This document shows positions 8,663-16,850 of a DNA stretch of 58,005 nt, in pieces (the first letter of the stretch is position 1; each line of letters starts with the position of its first letter). The translations under genes were made by a program, and so were the position numbers. The stretch covers positions 1 through 58,005 of the forward strand of contig JAKSNW010000011.1 in assembly GCA_024405895.1 (NCBI GenBank), read 5' to 3'. Origin of the DNA: Paludibacteraceae bacterium (lineage in GTDB: Bacteria > Bacteroidota > Bacteroidia > Bacteroidales > Paludibacteraceae). The notes under the pieces were generated by a model. It saw only the letters and a program-made list of their open reading frames with translations, ran no database searches and was not told the DNA's origin.

Positions 8663-9391
8663 ATGTCAGAGTCAATCAACAGATACCTCGCAAAAACAGG
8701 ATTCAACACACTGGATCTCAAAGCAGTATTCTTCGACATGGACGGCATACTCTTCAACTCCATGCCACGCCATGCCGCCGCATGGACACGCGTAATGCAC
8801 GAACATGGCGTTACTACGTTCAAAGAAGAGGACGCTTTCATCCACGAAGGACGTACCGGTGCTGCCATCGTCGACATCTTTTTCAAGGATGCCAAGAACA
8901 TGACCGACGAGGAGAAACAGGCTGTTTACAAGAAGAAAACCGAATATTTCCTTGAGTCAGGACTGCCTGACCCTGTTGCCAATGTCAAGGACGTGCTCGA
9001 GTTCATCAAAGTACAAGGTCTCGACATCTTCGTTGTCACTGGTTCTGGCACAAAGACACTCTTCGGCCGACTCGACACCTACTTCCCTGGCATTTTCGAC
9101 CTCAACAAGATGGTGACCGCCTTTGACGTGAAACACGGCAAGCCAGACCCAGAGCCTTACCTCAAAGGACTTGAGAAAGCAGGCATCGAGCCATGGCAAG
9201 GCATGGTGGTAGAAAATGCCCCACTTGGTGTTCGCGCTGCCGTGGCTGCCAACATCTTCACCGTGGCCATCAACACAGGTCCTATTCCCGACTCCATGTT
9301 GAGCGACGAAGGAGCCAATCTCCTCTACCCTACAATGAGCGATTTCCTCACCGACTGGAAAAACGGCGAGTTACCAATCAGACAGAAATAA
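8663..9391 (+). CDS. HAD superfamily phosphatase (beta-phosphoglucomutase-like)
   Basis: This 242-aa HAD subfamily IA hydrolase has motif I FFDMDGILFNS (nucleophile and acid Asp, about 24-28), motif II VVTGSGT, the motif III lysine in KHGKPDPEPY and motif IV VVENAPLGVRAA. The alpha-helical cap falls between motifs I and II. Such enzymes dephosphorylate sugar phosphates or isomerise phosphoglucose; the substrate is not predictable here. The gene precedes kbl by about 50 bp with no obvious terminator, so it may share a transcript with the threonine-degradation genes. Confidence 0.85.
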   Translation: MSESINRYLAKTGFNTLDLKAVFFDMDGILFNSMPRHAAAWTRVMHEHGVTTFKEEDAFIHEGRTGAAIVDIFFKDAKNMTDEEKQAVYKKKTEYFLESGLPDPVANVKDVLEFIKVQGLDIFVVTGSGTKTLFGRLDTYFPGIFDLNKMVTAFDVKHGKPDPEPYLKGLEKAGIEPWQGMVVENAPLGVRAAVAANIFTVAINTGPIPDSMLSDEGANLLYPTMSDFLTDWKNGELPIRQK

Positions 9392-9441
9392 GTCTTCGGA
9401 CTACAAACATAGAAAATAACGATATTAAAAGTACATATATT

Positions 9442-10629
9442 ATGTATCAGGATTTTCAAAAGCATCTTTCACAACAAATCGCTGACATCAAATCAGCAGG
9501 TTTGTACAAGGACGAGCGTCTCATCTGCTCTCCACAAGGCGCTGACATCTTAGTAAAAGGCCAGCACGTATTAAACTTCTGCGCTAACAACTACCTCGGC
9601 TTGGCTAACCACCCAGCTCTCATCAATGCCGCAAAGAAAGCATTGGACGAGAGAGGCTACGGTATGTCATCAGTTCGCTTCATCTGCGGTACACAAGACC
9701 GTCACAAAGAACTCGAAGCTGCTATCGCAAAATTCTTCGGCACAGAAGACACCATCCTCTACGCTGCCTGCTTCGACGCTAACGGCGGTGTATTCGAGCC
9801 ACTGCTCACTGAGGAAGATGCCATCATTTCCGACTCTTTGAACCACGCTTCTATCATCGACGGTGTTCGTCTCTGCAAAGCAAAACGTTTCCGTTATGCC
9901 AACGCTGACATGGAAGACCTCGAGAAACAACTCATCGCAGCAAAAGACTGCCGCTTCAAACTCATCGCTACTGACGGTGTGTTCTCAATGGACGGCAACG
10001 TTTGCCCACTCGACAAAATCTACGAACTCGCCAACAAATACAACGCTATGGTAATGGTGGACGAGAGCCACTCTGCTGGTGTTGTAGGCGAAACAGGTCG
10101 TGGTGTTACCGAGCAATACAACCTCCGCGGCAAAATCGAAATCCTCACCGGTACACTCGGTAAGGCATTCGGTGGTGCTGTAGGCGGCTTCACAACTGGT
10201 AAGAAAGAAATCATCGACATCCTCCGTCAACGTTCACGTCCATACCTCTTCTCTAACTCATTGCCTCCAATGGTTGTAGCAGCAGGTATCGAAATGTTCG
10301 CTATGATGGATCGCACCAACGAACTCCAAGACAAACTCCACGCCAACACCAAATACTTCGTTGAGAAGATGGTTGCTGCTGGTTTCGACTGCAAACCAAC
10401 ACAATCAGCCATCTGCGCTGTAATGCTCTACGATGCAAAACTCTCACAAGTTATGGCAGCACGCCTCCAAGAAGAAGGCATCTACGTAACTGGCTTCTAC
10501 TATCCAGTAGTTCCACAGGGTCAAGCTCGTATCCGCGTACAACTCTCAGCTGCTCACGAGACAGAGCACTTGGATAAATGTATCGCAGCATTCACCAAGA
10601 TCGGTAAAGAACTCGGCGTAATCAAATAA
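9442..10629 (+). CDS. kbl: 2-amino-3-ketobutyrate CoA ligase (glycine C-acetyltransferase)
   Basis: This 395-aa fold-type I PLP enzyme of the alpha-oxoamine synthase family cleaves 2-amino-3-oxobutyrate with CoA to glycine and acetyl-CoA. Visible motifs are NNYLGLANHP, the PLP-binding VDESHSAG and the Schiff-base lysine in GTLGKAFGGAVGG (about K240). Length matches Kbl (about 398). The ATG at 9442 gives the standard N-terminus; the upstream in-frame extension lies in another gene. tdh follows 16 bp later, giving the two-step threonine-to-glycine pathway. Codon use is strongly biased to C-ending codons, suggesting high expression. Confidence 0.95.
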   Translation: MYQDFQKHLSQQIADIKSAGLYKDERLICSPQGADILVKGQHVLNFCANNYLGLANHPALINAAKKALDERGYGMSSVRFICGTQDRHKELEAAIAKFFGTEDTILYAACFDANGGVFEPLLTEEDAIISDSLNHASIIDGVRLCKAKRFRYANADMEDLEKQLIAAKDCRFKLIATDGVFSMDGNVCPLDKIYELANKYNAMVMVDESHSAGVVGETGRGVTEQYNLRGKIEILTGTLGKAFGGAVGGFTTGKKEIIDILRQRSRPYLFSNSLPPMVVAAGIEMFAMMDRTNELQDKLHANTKYFVEKMVAAGFDCKPTQSAICAVMLYDAKLSQVMAARLQEEGIYVTGFYYPVVPQGQARIRVQLSAAHETEHLDKCIAAFTKIGKELGVIK

Positions 10630-10645
10630 TAACGGGGATAAGACA

Positions 10646-11596
10646 ATGAAAAAGATTCTCATTCTCGGTGCAGGTGGCCAGATTGGTTCTGAACTCTCTG
10701 CTCGCCTCCGCGACATCTACGGCAACGACAACGTAATCTGCTCTGACCTCCGTCCACTCTCTGGTCCTATCTACGAGCGTGGTCCTATCGAGCGTATCGA
10801 CTCAACACAAATCATGCAGATTGCCGCTGCTGTGAAAAAACACAACATCGACACCATCTACAACCTCGCAGCCATCCTCTCTGCAACAGCAGAGTTGAAC
10901 CCAATGTTGGGTTGGAACGTAGGTATCGGCAGCTTGGTTAACTCATTGGAAGTAGCCCGTCTGTTCGGTTGTGCCGTATTCACACCATCTTCAATCGGTG
11001 CATTCGGTCCTTCAACTCCACTCGACGGAACCCCACAAGACACCATCCAACGTCCAGGTACCATCTACGGTGTAACCAAAGTAACTGGTGAGTTGTTGAG
11101 CGACTACTACTTCAAACGTTTCGGCGTTGACACACGTTCAGTTCGTTTCCCAGGCTTGATCTCTAACGTTACACTTCCAGGCGGCGGCACCACTGACTAC
11201 GCAGTAGAAATCTACTACGCAGCAGCCAAAGGCGAGAAGTTCATCTGCCCACTCGGCAAAGACACCATGCTCGACATGATGTACATGCCTGACGCTTTGG
11301 ACGCAGCCATCAACCTCATGGAAGCTGACCCATCAAAACTCATCCACCGCAACTCATTCAACGTAGCTGCCATGCACTTCACACCAGAAGAAATCTACGC
11401 TGAAATCAAAAAGCACAAACCTGAGTTCCAGATGGAATACAACGTTGACCCTATCAAACAATCTATCGCTGACTCTTGGCCAAACTGGATGGACGACAGC
11501 TGCGCTCGCAACGAGTGGGGCTTCAATCCTAAGTTCGACCTCGCTGCCATGACTGTTGATATGCTCGACATCCTCGGCAAACGCTACTCAAAATAA
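10646..11596 (+). CDS. tdh: L-threonine 3-dehydrogenase, SDR/epimerase type
   Basis: This 316-aa NAD-dependent enzyme of the extended short-chain dehydrogenase family oxidises L-threonine to 2-amino-3-oxobutyrate, the substrate of the adjacent Kbl. The Rossmann motif is ILGAGGQIGSEL (about 6-17). The catalytic pair is visible as TPSSIGAFGPS (Ser) and IYGVTKVTGE (YxxxK). This is the short-chain form rather than the zinc-dependent medium-chain Tdh of E. coli. It follows kbl by 16 bp and is closed by the terminator at 11622-11657. Whether the flux serves glycine synthesis or threonine use as a nutrient is not evident. Confidence 0.92.
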   Translation: MKKILILGAGGQIGSELSARLRDIYGNDNVICSDLRPLSGPIYERGPIERIDSTQIMQIAAAVKKHNIDTIYNLAAILSATAELNPMLGWNVGIGSLVNSLEVARLFGCAVFTPSSIGAFGPSTPLDGTPQDTIQRPGTIYGVTKVTGELLSDYYFKRFGVDTRSVRFPGLISNVTLPGGGTTDYAVEIYYAAAKGEKFICPLGKDTMLDMMYMPDALDAAINLMEADPSKLIHRNSFNVAAMHFTPEEIYAEIKKHKPEFQMEYNVDPIKQSIADSWPNWMDDSCARNEWGFNPKFDLAAMTVDMLDILGKRYSK

Positions 11597-11621
11597 TAGT
11601 CATACAACTATTATATATACT

Positions 11622-11657
11622 ACTCTGCTCACGGTCTCCGTGGGCAGAGTTTCTTTT
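11622..11657 (+). terminator. Intrinsic terminator of kbl-tdh
   Basis: A 13-bp stem with one wobble (11622-11634 with 11638-11650) and a 3-base loop is followed by a T-rich tail. Confidence 0.9.
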
Positions 11658-11762
11658 ATCCCTAACACCCAACAAATTGCCGACTTAATCACCGATAAGC
11701 ATCTATTGAAAATGAAATGAAAATATCACAGTTCAAAGACTCTCTTATCGGGAAAAAATTAG

Positions 11763-11770
11763 TACCTTTG
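11763..11770 (+). promoter_or_regulatory. -7 promoter element of aspA
   Basis: TACCTTTG matches TAnnTTTG exactly, 50 bp before the aspA ATG. No strong -33 element is seen. Confidence 0.6.
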
Positions 11771-11819
11771 CCGAATTAAAATAGAAGGTAAATAATAACA
11801 CATAAACTCAATAAAAGCA

Positions 11820-13244
11820 ATGAGCAATATCAAGACCCGTACCGAGAGCGATCTCATCGGTGAAATCCAAGTGCCTTGCGAAGCCCTCTATGGCGTACAG
11901 ACACTCCGTGGTATTCAAAACTTCCAGATCAGCCACTTCCGTTTGAGCGAGTATCCACTCTTCATCAAAGGTTTGGCTTATACAAAATTGGCTGCTGTTG
12001 AAGCAAACCATCAGCTTGGTCTTATCCCAGACGACATGTTCAAAGCAATGGTACAAGCTTGCCGCGAACTCCTCGAGGGTAAACACCACGACCAATTCCC
12101 TATCGACATGATTCAAGGCGGTGCTGGCACAACTACCAACATGAACGCCAACGAGGTTATCGCTAACCGCGCCCTCGAAATCATGGGTTACGAGCGTGCT
12201 GACTACAAACACTGCTCACCAAACGACCACGTAAACTGCGCTCAGTCAACCAACGACGCATATCCAACCGCAATCCACATCGGTCTCTGGTATTCAAATA
12301 AAGTGCTCATCGAGCACCTCCAACAACTCATCGACTCATTCGAGAAGAAAGCTAAAGAGTTTGAGAACGTTATCAAAATGGGTCGTACCCAATTGCAGGA
12401 TGCCGTTCCTATGACTCTCGGTCAGACATTCCACGGCTTCGCTTCTATCCTCCGCGATGAGATCAAGAACCTCAACTTCGCTGCTACCGACTTCCTCACC
12501 ATCAACATGGGTGCAACTGCCATCGGTACAGGTATCTGCGCTGAGCCAGGCTACGCTGAGAAATGTGTTGCTGCTCTCGCTGCAGAAACCAAAGAGGCAT
12601 TCGTTCTTACCGAAGACCTCGTTGGTGCTACATCAGACACATCTTGCCTCGTAGGTTACTCAGGCGCAATGCGTCGCGTAGCTGTCAAGATGAACAAAAT
12701 CTGTAACGACCTCCGTCTCATCTCATCAGGTCCACGTTGCGGTCTCGGCGAAATCAACCTCCCAGCTATGCAACCAGGTTCATCAATCATGCCAGGTAAA
12801 GTTAACCCAGTTATCCCTGAGGTAATGAACCAAGTAGCTTACAAAGTAATGGGTAACGACGCATGCGTAGCTATGAGCGGTGAAGCTGCTCAAATGGAGC
12901 TCAATGCTATGGAACCAGTTATGGCACAATGCTGCTTCGAGAGCGTTGAGTTGCTCTGCAACGGTTTCGACACTCTCCGCACTCTCTGCGTTGACGGCAT
13001 CACCGCTAACGTTGAGCACTGCCGCCAAAACGTTCACAACAGCATCGGCGTTGTAACTGCTTTGAACCCAATCATCGGCTACAAGAACTCAACCAAGATT
13101 GCTAAAGAAGCACTTGCAACTGGTCGTGGCGTTTACGAGTTGGTACTCGAGCACGGCGTTCTCACCAAAGAGGAACTCGACGAAATCCTCAAACCTGAGA
13201 ACATGATCAAGCCAGTAAAACTTGACATCAAACCACGTCGCTAA
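11820..13244 (+). CDS. aspA: Aspartate ammonia-lyase
   Basis: This 474-aa enzyme of the fumarase/aspartase superfamily deaminates L-aspartate to fumarate and ammonia, feeding fumarate respiration in anaerobes. The superfamily signature GSSIMPGKVNP (about 321-331) is intact and carries the catalytic serine loop. GAGTTTNMNANEVIANRALE and CAQSTNDAYPT are also typical. Class II fumarases share the fold, but aspartase-like features and the overall sequence favour AspA. It is a single-gene unit with its own promoter and terminator, and codon use is highly optimised. Confidence 0.93.
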   Translation: MSNIKTRTESDLIGEIQVPCEALYGVQTLRGIQNFQISHFRLSEYPLFIKGLAYTKLAAVEANHQLGLIPDDMFKAMVQACRELLEGKHHDQFPIDMIQGGAGTTTNMNANEVIANRALEIMGYERADYKHCSPNDHVNCAQSTNDAYPTAIHIGLWYSNKVLIEHLQQLIDSFEKKAKEFENVIKMGRTQLQDAVPMTLGQTFHGFASILRDEIKNLNFAATDFLTINMGATAIGTGICAEPGYAEKCVAALAAETKEAFVLTEDLVGATSDTSCLVGYSGAMRRVAVKMNKICNDLRLISSGPRCGLGEINLPAMQPGSSIMPGKVNPVIPEVMNQVAYKVMGNDACVAMSGEAAQMELNAMEPVMAQCCFESVELLCNGFDTLRTLCVDGITANVEHCRQNVHNSIGVVTALNPIIGYKNSTKIAKEALATGRGVYELVLEHGVLTKEELDEILKPENMIKPVKLDIKPRR

Positions 13245-13268
13245 TTTCTAACCGACGTAACCAATACA

Positions 13269-13301
13269 ACGTGTTCCTCAATCCGAGGGACACGTTTTTT
13301 T
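13269..13301 (+). terminator. Intrinsic terminator of aspA
   Basis: A hairpin (CGTGTTCCTC paired with GAGGGACACG, one wobble) is followed by seven T residues. Confidence 0.88.
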
Positions 13302-13758
13302 GTATCTATTCCCGGAAAACTCGCCAAAATTTTCCGCTACAATCCATCTTCTTGACCAAACTTCCCCAAATATTGACCAATCAACACAAAAAATCATTAT
13401 TTTTCATATCCCTCATTTACTGTACATTACATATTCGAATAAATTTTTTATTAACAAAAGTATCATAAAATTATTTATTTCTTTAAATATTTGTTATATT
13501 TGTTGTATATTTGCAAATGTAGAAACGACAAACGGGAAACACTTTTCGATTCCATGGTAAGAAACAAGTTTTTTAATTAGTCATTTCTATATATACTATA
13601 TTTAATAGGTCGCAATCAGAAAATAATTTCGTGACGACGATATCTTATTCAATGAACGGACTATTTATGTATAGAAAATATAAAAAACAGTGCCCTCGAC
13701 TGTGTGCAACTATTGTATGAACAGAGGGAGAAAATAATAAAATAAATATAATATCAAA
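13302..13758 (+). promoter_or_regulatory. AT-rich promoter and long leader of the DUF6261-like gene
   Basis: This stretch of about 450 bases is strongly AT-rich and has no convincing gene; short open frames at 13271-13560 look like chance. TATATTTG at 13506-13513 matches the -7 consensus and implies a leader of roughly 235 bases before the ATG at 13759. Such a leader is long for this genome, where most are 10-90 bases. A weak CCCTC/GAGGG pairing occurs near 13690-13730. No known riboswitch was recognised. Confidence 0.45.
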
Positions 13759-14604
13759 ATGGAAACATTAATTTTAAAATCGCTGGGATACATCAAGCGT
13801 CTCCCAGCCACTTACGCACCTACTTTTTATTCAAAGGTGCAAGACCTCATCAGCGAGGTAGACAACGAGAGTTTAGTAGATAGTGTAGCCGTTCTCTGCG
13901 ACGGCATTACAGAACTAAACGCACAATTAAACAACAATCACATGGTCAATTCCGTGGAGGTTGTAGAAGCATTCGGTCAGTTGGAAAAACTGTGGTATGG
14001 CACGAAACATTTGTTCAAGGCATACAGCTACAGCACCAATCCATCAGACGTAGTGTTGGCCAAAAAGGCAATGGCTTTGCTGAACAGCATTTACACCGTG
14101 CCACTCAGACGAACCAACATCGCTGACCTGATGGTGTCGCTGTCGGAAACCATTGGCAAGGCATGGACCAAGCAAGAGTTGCAAGGCACGTTCATTGAGA
14201 GTTGGAAAACACAGCTGGACAATGCCGCCGACAACTACGCAGACCTCTATCAACGAAGTGTTGTCAACCGTGCTTCTATGGTTTATTTCACCGACCTGAG
14301 AGATAGTGTGTTTCAGTCGTTCAACTTTTTCTACTTGAATCTCTTCACCTACATCGGCAACACTGGCGACGTACAAATGTCGCAATTGTTCACCGAACTC
14401 AATCAGTTGATTACGATTTTCACTTCGATTCAAAAGGCACACATCACACGTGTCTACAATCGAAATCATGGCATCAGCACCCCTGACATAGAGTTGCCAA
14501 TGCCAGAAAATCCAACAGTAGAGAACGGCTCCGACGAACCAACTGAGGAGGCGAACGACTCCAACTTGTTGTCTGACGACGATGTTATGAACGGCACCGA
14601 GTAA
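13759..14604 (+). CDS. DUF6261-like conserved protein
   Basis: This 281-aa, mainly alpha-helical protein has no signal peptide, membrane segment or recognised catalytic motif. The layout (an N-terminal SLGYIKRLP segment, then long helices with periodic hydrophobics and an acidic, disordered tail from about 245) resembles the Bacteroides/Prevotella family DUF6261. The role is unknown and the family assignment is from memory. The C-terminus is very acidic (EEANDSNLLSDDDVMNGTE). It stands alone with its own AT-rich promoter region and a terminator, facing the convergent S41 peptidase operon across the second repeat locus. Confidence 0.6.
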   Translation: METLILKSLGYIKRLPATYAPTFYSKVQDLISEVDNESLVDSVAVLCDGITELNAQLNNNHMVNSVEVVEAFGQLEKLWYGTKHLFKAYSYSTNPSDVVLAKKAMALLNSIYTVPLRRTNIADLMVSLSETIGKAWTKQELQGTFIESWKTQLDNAADNYADLYQRSVVNRASMVYFTDLRDSVFQSFNFFYLNLFTYIGNTGDVQMSQLFTELNQLITIFTSIQKAHITRVYNRNHGISTPDIELPMPENPTVENGSDEPTEEANDSNLLSDDDVMNGTE

Positions 14605-14628
14605 TCGCCACCGTTTGTAATCTATGTT

Positions 14629-14664
14629 GCCTGGAGAATCTACAGATTCTTCAGGCTTTTTTTT
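14629..14664 (+). terminator. Intrinsic terminator of the DUF6261-like gene
   Basis: GCCTGGAGAATC pairs with GATTCTTCAGGC (one mismatch or wobble), followed by eight T residues. Confidence 0.88.
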
Positions 14665-14680
14665 GTTTGATCATGCGAGT

Positions 14681-14880
14681 GCAGAAATGCCGACAACCAA
14701 AATCAAGCTGATTTTACGAATCTACAAATGCCGACTGCCAAAATCAAACTGATTTTACGAGTCTACAAATGCCGACAACCAAAATCATGTTGATTTTACG
14801 AGTCTACAAATGCCAACTGTCAAAATCAAGCTGATTTTCTGGGTCTACATTTGCAGACGTTAACGAACACTAATTTTTTA
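14681..14880 (-). repeat. 41-bp tandem repeat array, locus 2
   Basis: Four 41-bp units (14681-14721, 14722-14762, 14763-14803, 14804-14844) are followed by an end box (14845-14880). The end box is almost identical to locus 1 (one difference in the first 20 bases). All four units keep the perfect arms AAAATCA/TGATTTT while the 3 central bases vary. The end box lies about 50 bp beyond the stop of the minus-strand S41 peptidase gene, the same relation to the gene as at locus 1. A small GACC/GGTC hairpin lies between stop and box. Confidence 0.92.
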
Positions 14881-14932
14881 GCTATTTTTGGGGTAAAATC
14901 GGGCAATCAGACCTTGTTTGGTCAATCCTACC

Positions 14933-15988
14933 CTACTTGATGAACTTGCTGAGATATTGCACGGCAGCATCGATGATGGCATCGCGACCTTCCGACATGG
15001 AGGCACTGTCCATCGTGACTTCCACATCGGGCATCACACCGAACTCCGTCGTATTCATCTCAGCATCATACATCGGCACGGCTGAAAACCTCACCATCCA
15101 ACCGCAAGGCAGTTCCGACGACAATGGCATGCCACCTCCGCCACCTGTCACGCCGCCCATCACAACGACGCGAGGTGCCATCTTCACACGATTGACGAAA
15201 TCGTTTGTGGCACTGTAGCTTCTGCGATTGCACAGCACTACTACATGACGGCTGCTCCAATCAATCGGAGCATTTTTCGGGTCTGTATAAAGAGGTTCGG
15301 GTGTCGAGAAATCGCTGTGACCAGGACCAGTCTTGTGGGCTATGTAACCCGTGACGGTACGTTCGGTAAAGAACGAGGCAGCCAACTGAGCACTGTACTC
15401 CAGACTGCCGCCACCATTGTTGCGAACGTCAATGATTATGCCCTTGCAATGCTCAAACATCGCATCGATATACTTCATGCCATAGGCAGAGAAGGGGTTT
15501 GAAAACGAGGCATAACGAATGTAACCCACCTTGCCGTCTTCAATCAGCCCATACTCCATGCCGGCACTGATACGGTAGTCATTGCCCAGATAGTTAGAAG
15601 AATAAAGTATTGTAGATGAGAAGTTTTCTGGATAGTCCTCATACCAGCCTCGGCAGCGCGACACATCAAATGGTGCATAGAGGTTGACGTGACCATCCTG
15701 CAACGTGTCAAGCATCTGAGCCAACACGTCGAACAATCCGTACACACTCTTCACCGAGTCGATTTTTGGCTGATAGACCTCACGGACACCGTTCCAGTCA
15801 ATGCCTTTCTCGTTGAGGTAACAGTATTTCGTATCAATGATTTCCCACAGGGCATCGAAGTTGGTTCGTGGTGTAAAGTCGCGTACGTAGTTTCTGTCGT
15901 GACATCCCGTCGTTGCCAATGCCAAAACCGTCAGCATCAGTGTCATCCACACGTTTTTCTTTGTCTTAAGCACCTTTCTTTCCATCAT
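14933..15988 (-). CDS. S41 family (C-terminal processing type) peptidase, lipoprotein
   Basis: This protein of about 351 aa has a lipoprotein signal (ALATTGC, Cys near residue 29) and a tail-specific protease core. The core shows VGYIRYASF, GIIIDVRNNGGGSLEYSAQLA and a serine-containing segment VVLCNRRSYSATNDFVNRV, where the catalytic Ser is expected. A glycine-rich GGVTGGGGG follows. It is shorter than CtpA-type enzymes and lacks an obvious full PDZ domain, as is usual for Bacteroidetes S41 lipoproteins. The first in-frame start is a GTG at 15994; the ATG at 15988 is preferred. It is the last gene of the rdgB-porZ-DUF3316 operon, 3-9 bp after the preceding stop. Confidence 0.82.
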   Translation of the reverse strand: MMERKVLKTKKNVWMTLMLTVLALATTGCHDRNYVRDFTPRTNFDALWEIIDTKYCYLNEKGIDWNGVREVYQPKIDSVKSVYGLFDVLAQMLDTLQDGHVNLYAPFDVSRCRGWYEDYPENFSSTILYSSNYLGNDYRISAGMEYGLIEDGKVGYIRYASFSNPFSAYGMKYIDAMFEHCKGIIIDVRNNGGGSLEYSAQLAASFFTERTVTGYIAHKTGPGHSDFSTPEPLYTDPKNAPIDWSSRHVVVLCNRRSYSATNDFVNRVKMAPRVVVMGGVTGGGGGMPLSSELPCGWMVRFSAVPMYDAEMNTTEFGVMPDVEVTMDSASMSEGRDAIIDAAVQYLSKFIK

Positions 15989-15997
15989 GGTCACACA

Positions 15998-16840
15998 TTA
16001 AATACCTGTTGCATAATCATAGAGTTGCTTGCCGCTGAGCGACTTGAAATAGGTGACAAAACCAATGCCTCCCATCAGTTCCGACCTGCGGAACCTCAAG
16101 TTGTTGGCATGCCAAGCAGCTTGATAATGCTGCATCTGCAGTCGCAGTGTGCAGTGTTTCAGTATGAAGTCGACGTTCACGTTGCCTCTGATAGCCAAGT
16201 TGTTGTGTACGCTGGCAAAATGAGCCACGTTGTGCAGATTGCCAAGCCACATCTCGTAGTACGACTCGCCCATCTCAGGCACGAACATTGCTCCTATGAG
16301 CGGCGTCTCCATGTCATAGCTTAGCTTCATAAGAAAACGGTTGTGCTCAACGAGATAGCCAACGTGAGCAGCCGCACCGATGGTCAACGAGCCATCACCC
16401 GAAGCCGGGTTGTTGACATTGCGACTGCCAAACTTCACCATGAAATCGGCATCTGCCACACCACCAACGGCAACGTCGAAGTGCTTTATCGGATGGAAGA
16501 AATACCTCACGCCATAAGCCCCAGAGACCGACACCGTGTTCAGTCTCACAGTGGCAGAGCGGTTGATAACTTCACCATAACCAACGTTCCAACGGTTGTA
16601 CCAAGCCAGGCAATCGGGCTGCGACTGAAAGAAACGACCGTAGTCGAAGTTCAACTGAACTTTCCAGCCGTAGTGATCCAATGGTGAGAGGTAGTCGTCA
16701 TGCAATGTCATCGTTCCCGCAGTGGCGGTGATGTTGGCATTGTAGACACTCCACTCATCACGCTCGGTTTGAGCCATTGCCAAGGTGCTGCCCAGACAAA
16801 GGAACAGACAGGTCAGCAGTATGGTTGCCGTTGTTTTCAT
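15998..16840 (-). CDS. DUF3316-like secreted protein, probable outer-membrane beta-barrel
   Basis: This 280-aa protein has a signal peptide (about 1-23, GSTLAMAQ). Alternating hydrophobic strands ending in aromatic residues fit an outer-membrane barrel or periplasmic beta protein. The segment LHDDYLSPLDHYGWKVQLNF resembles the N-terminal region of DUF3316 proteins of Bacteroidetes; this is recognition by eye. The function is unknown. It lies 10 bp after porZ and just before the S41 peptidase in the same operon, suggesting an envelope-assembly context. Confidence 0.7.
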   Translation of the reverse strand: MKTTATILLTCLFLCLGSTLAMAQTERDEWSVYNANITATAGTMTLHDDYLSPLDHYGWKVQLNFDYGRFFQSQPDCLAWYNRWNVGYGEVINRSATVRLNTVSVSGAYGVRYFFHPIKHFDVAVGGVADADFMVKFGSRNVNNPASGDGSLTIGAAAHVGYLVEHNRFLMKLSYDMETPLIGAMFVPEMGESYYEMWLGNLHNVAHFASVHNNLAIRGNVNVDFILKHCTLRLQMQHYQAAWHANNLRFRRSELMGGIGFVTYFKSLSGKQLYDYATGI

Positions 16841-16850
16841 CGTTGTTTTC

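Noticed and set aside
13271-13560. Short overlapping open frames after aspA
   Set aside because: They begin in the aspA terminator, are very AT-rich and show no coding bias.
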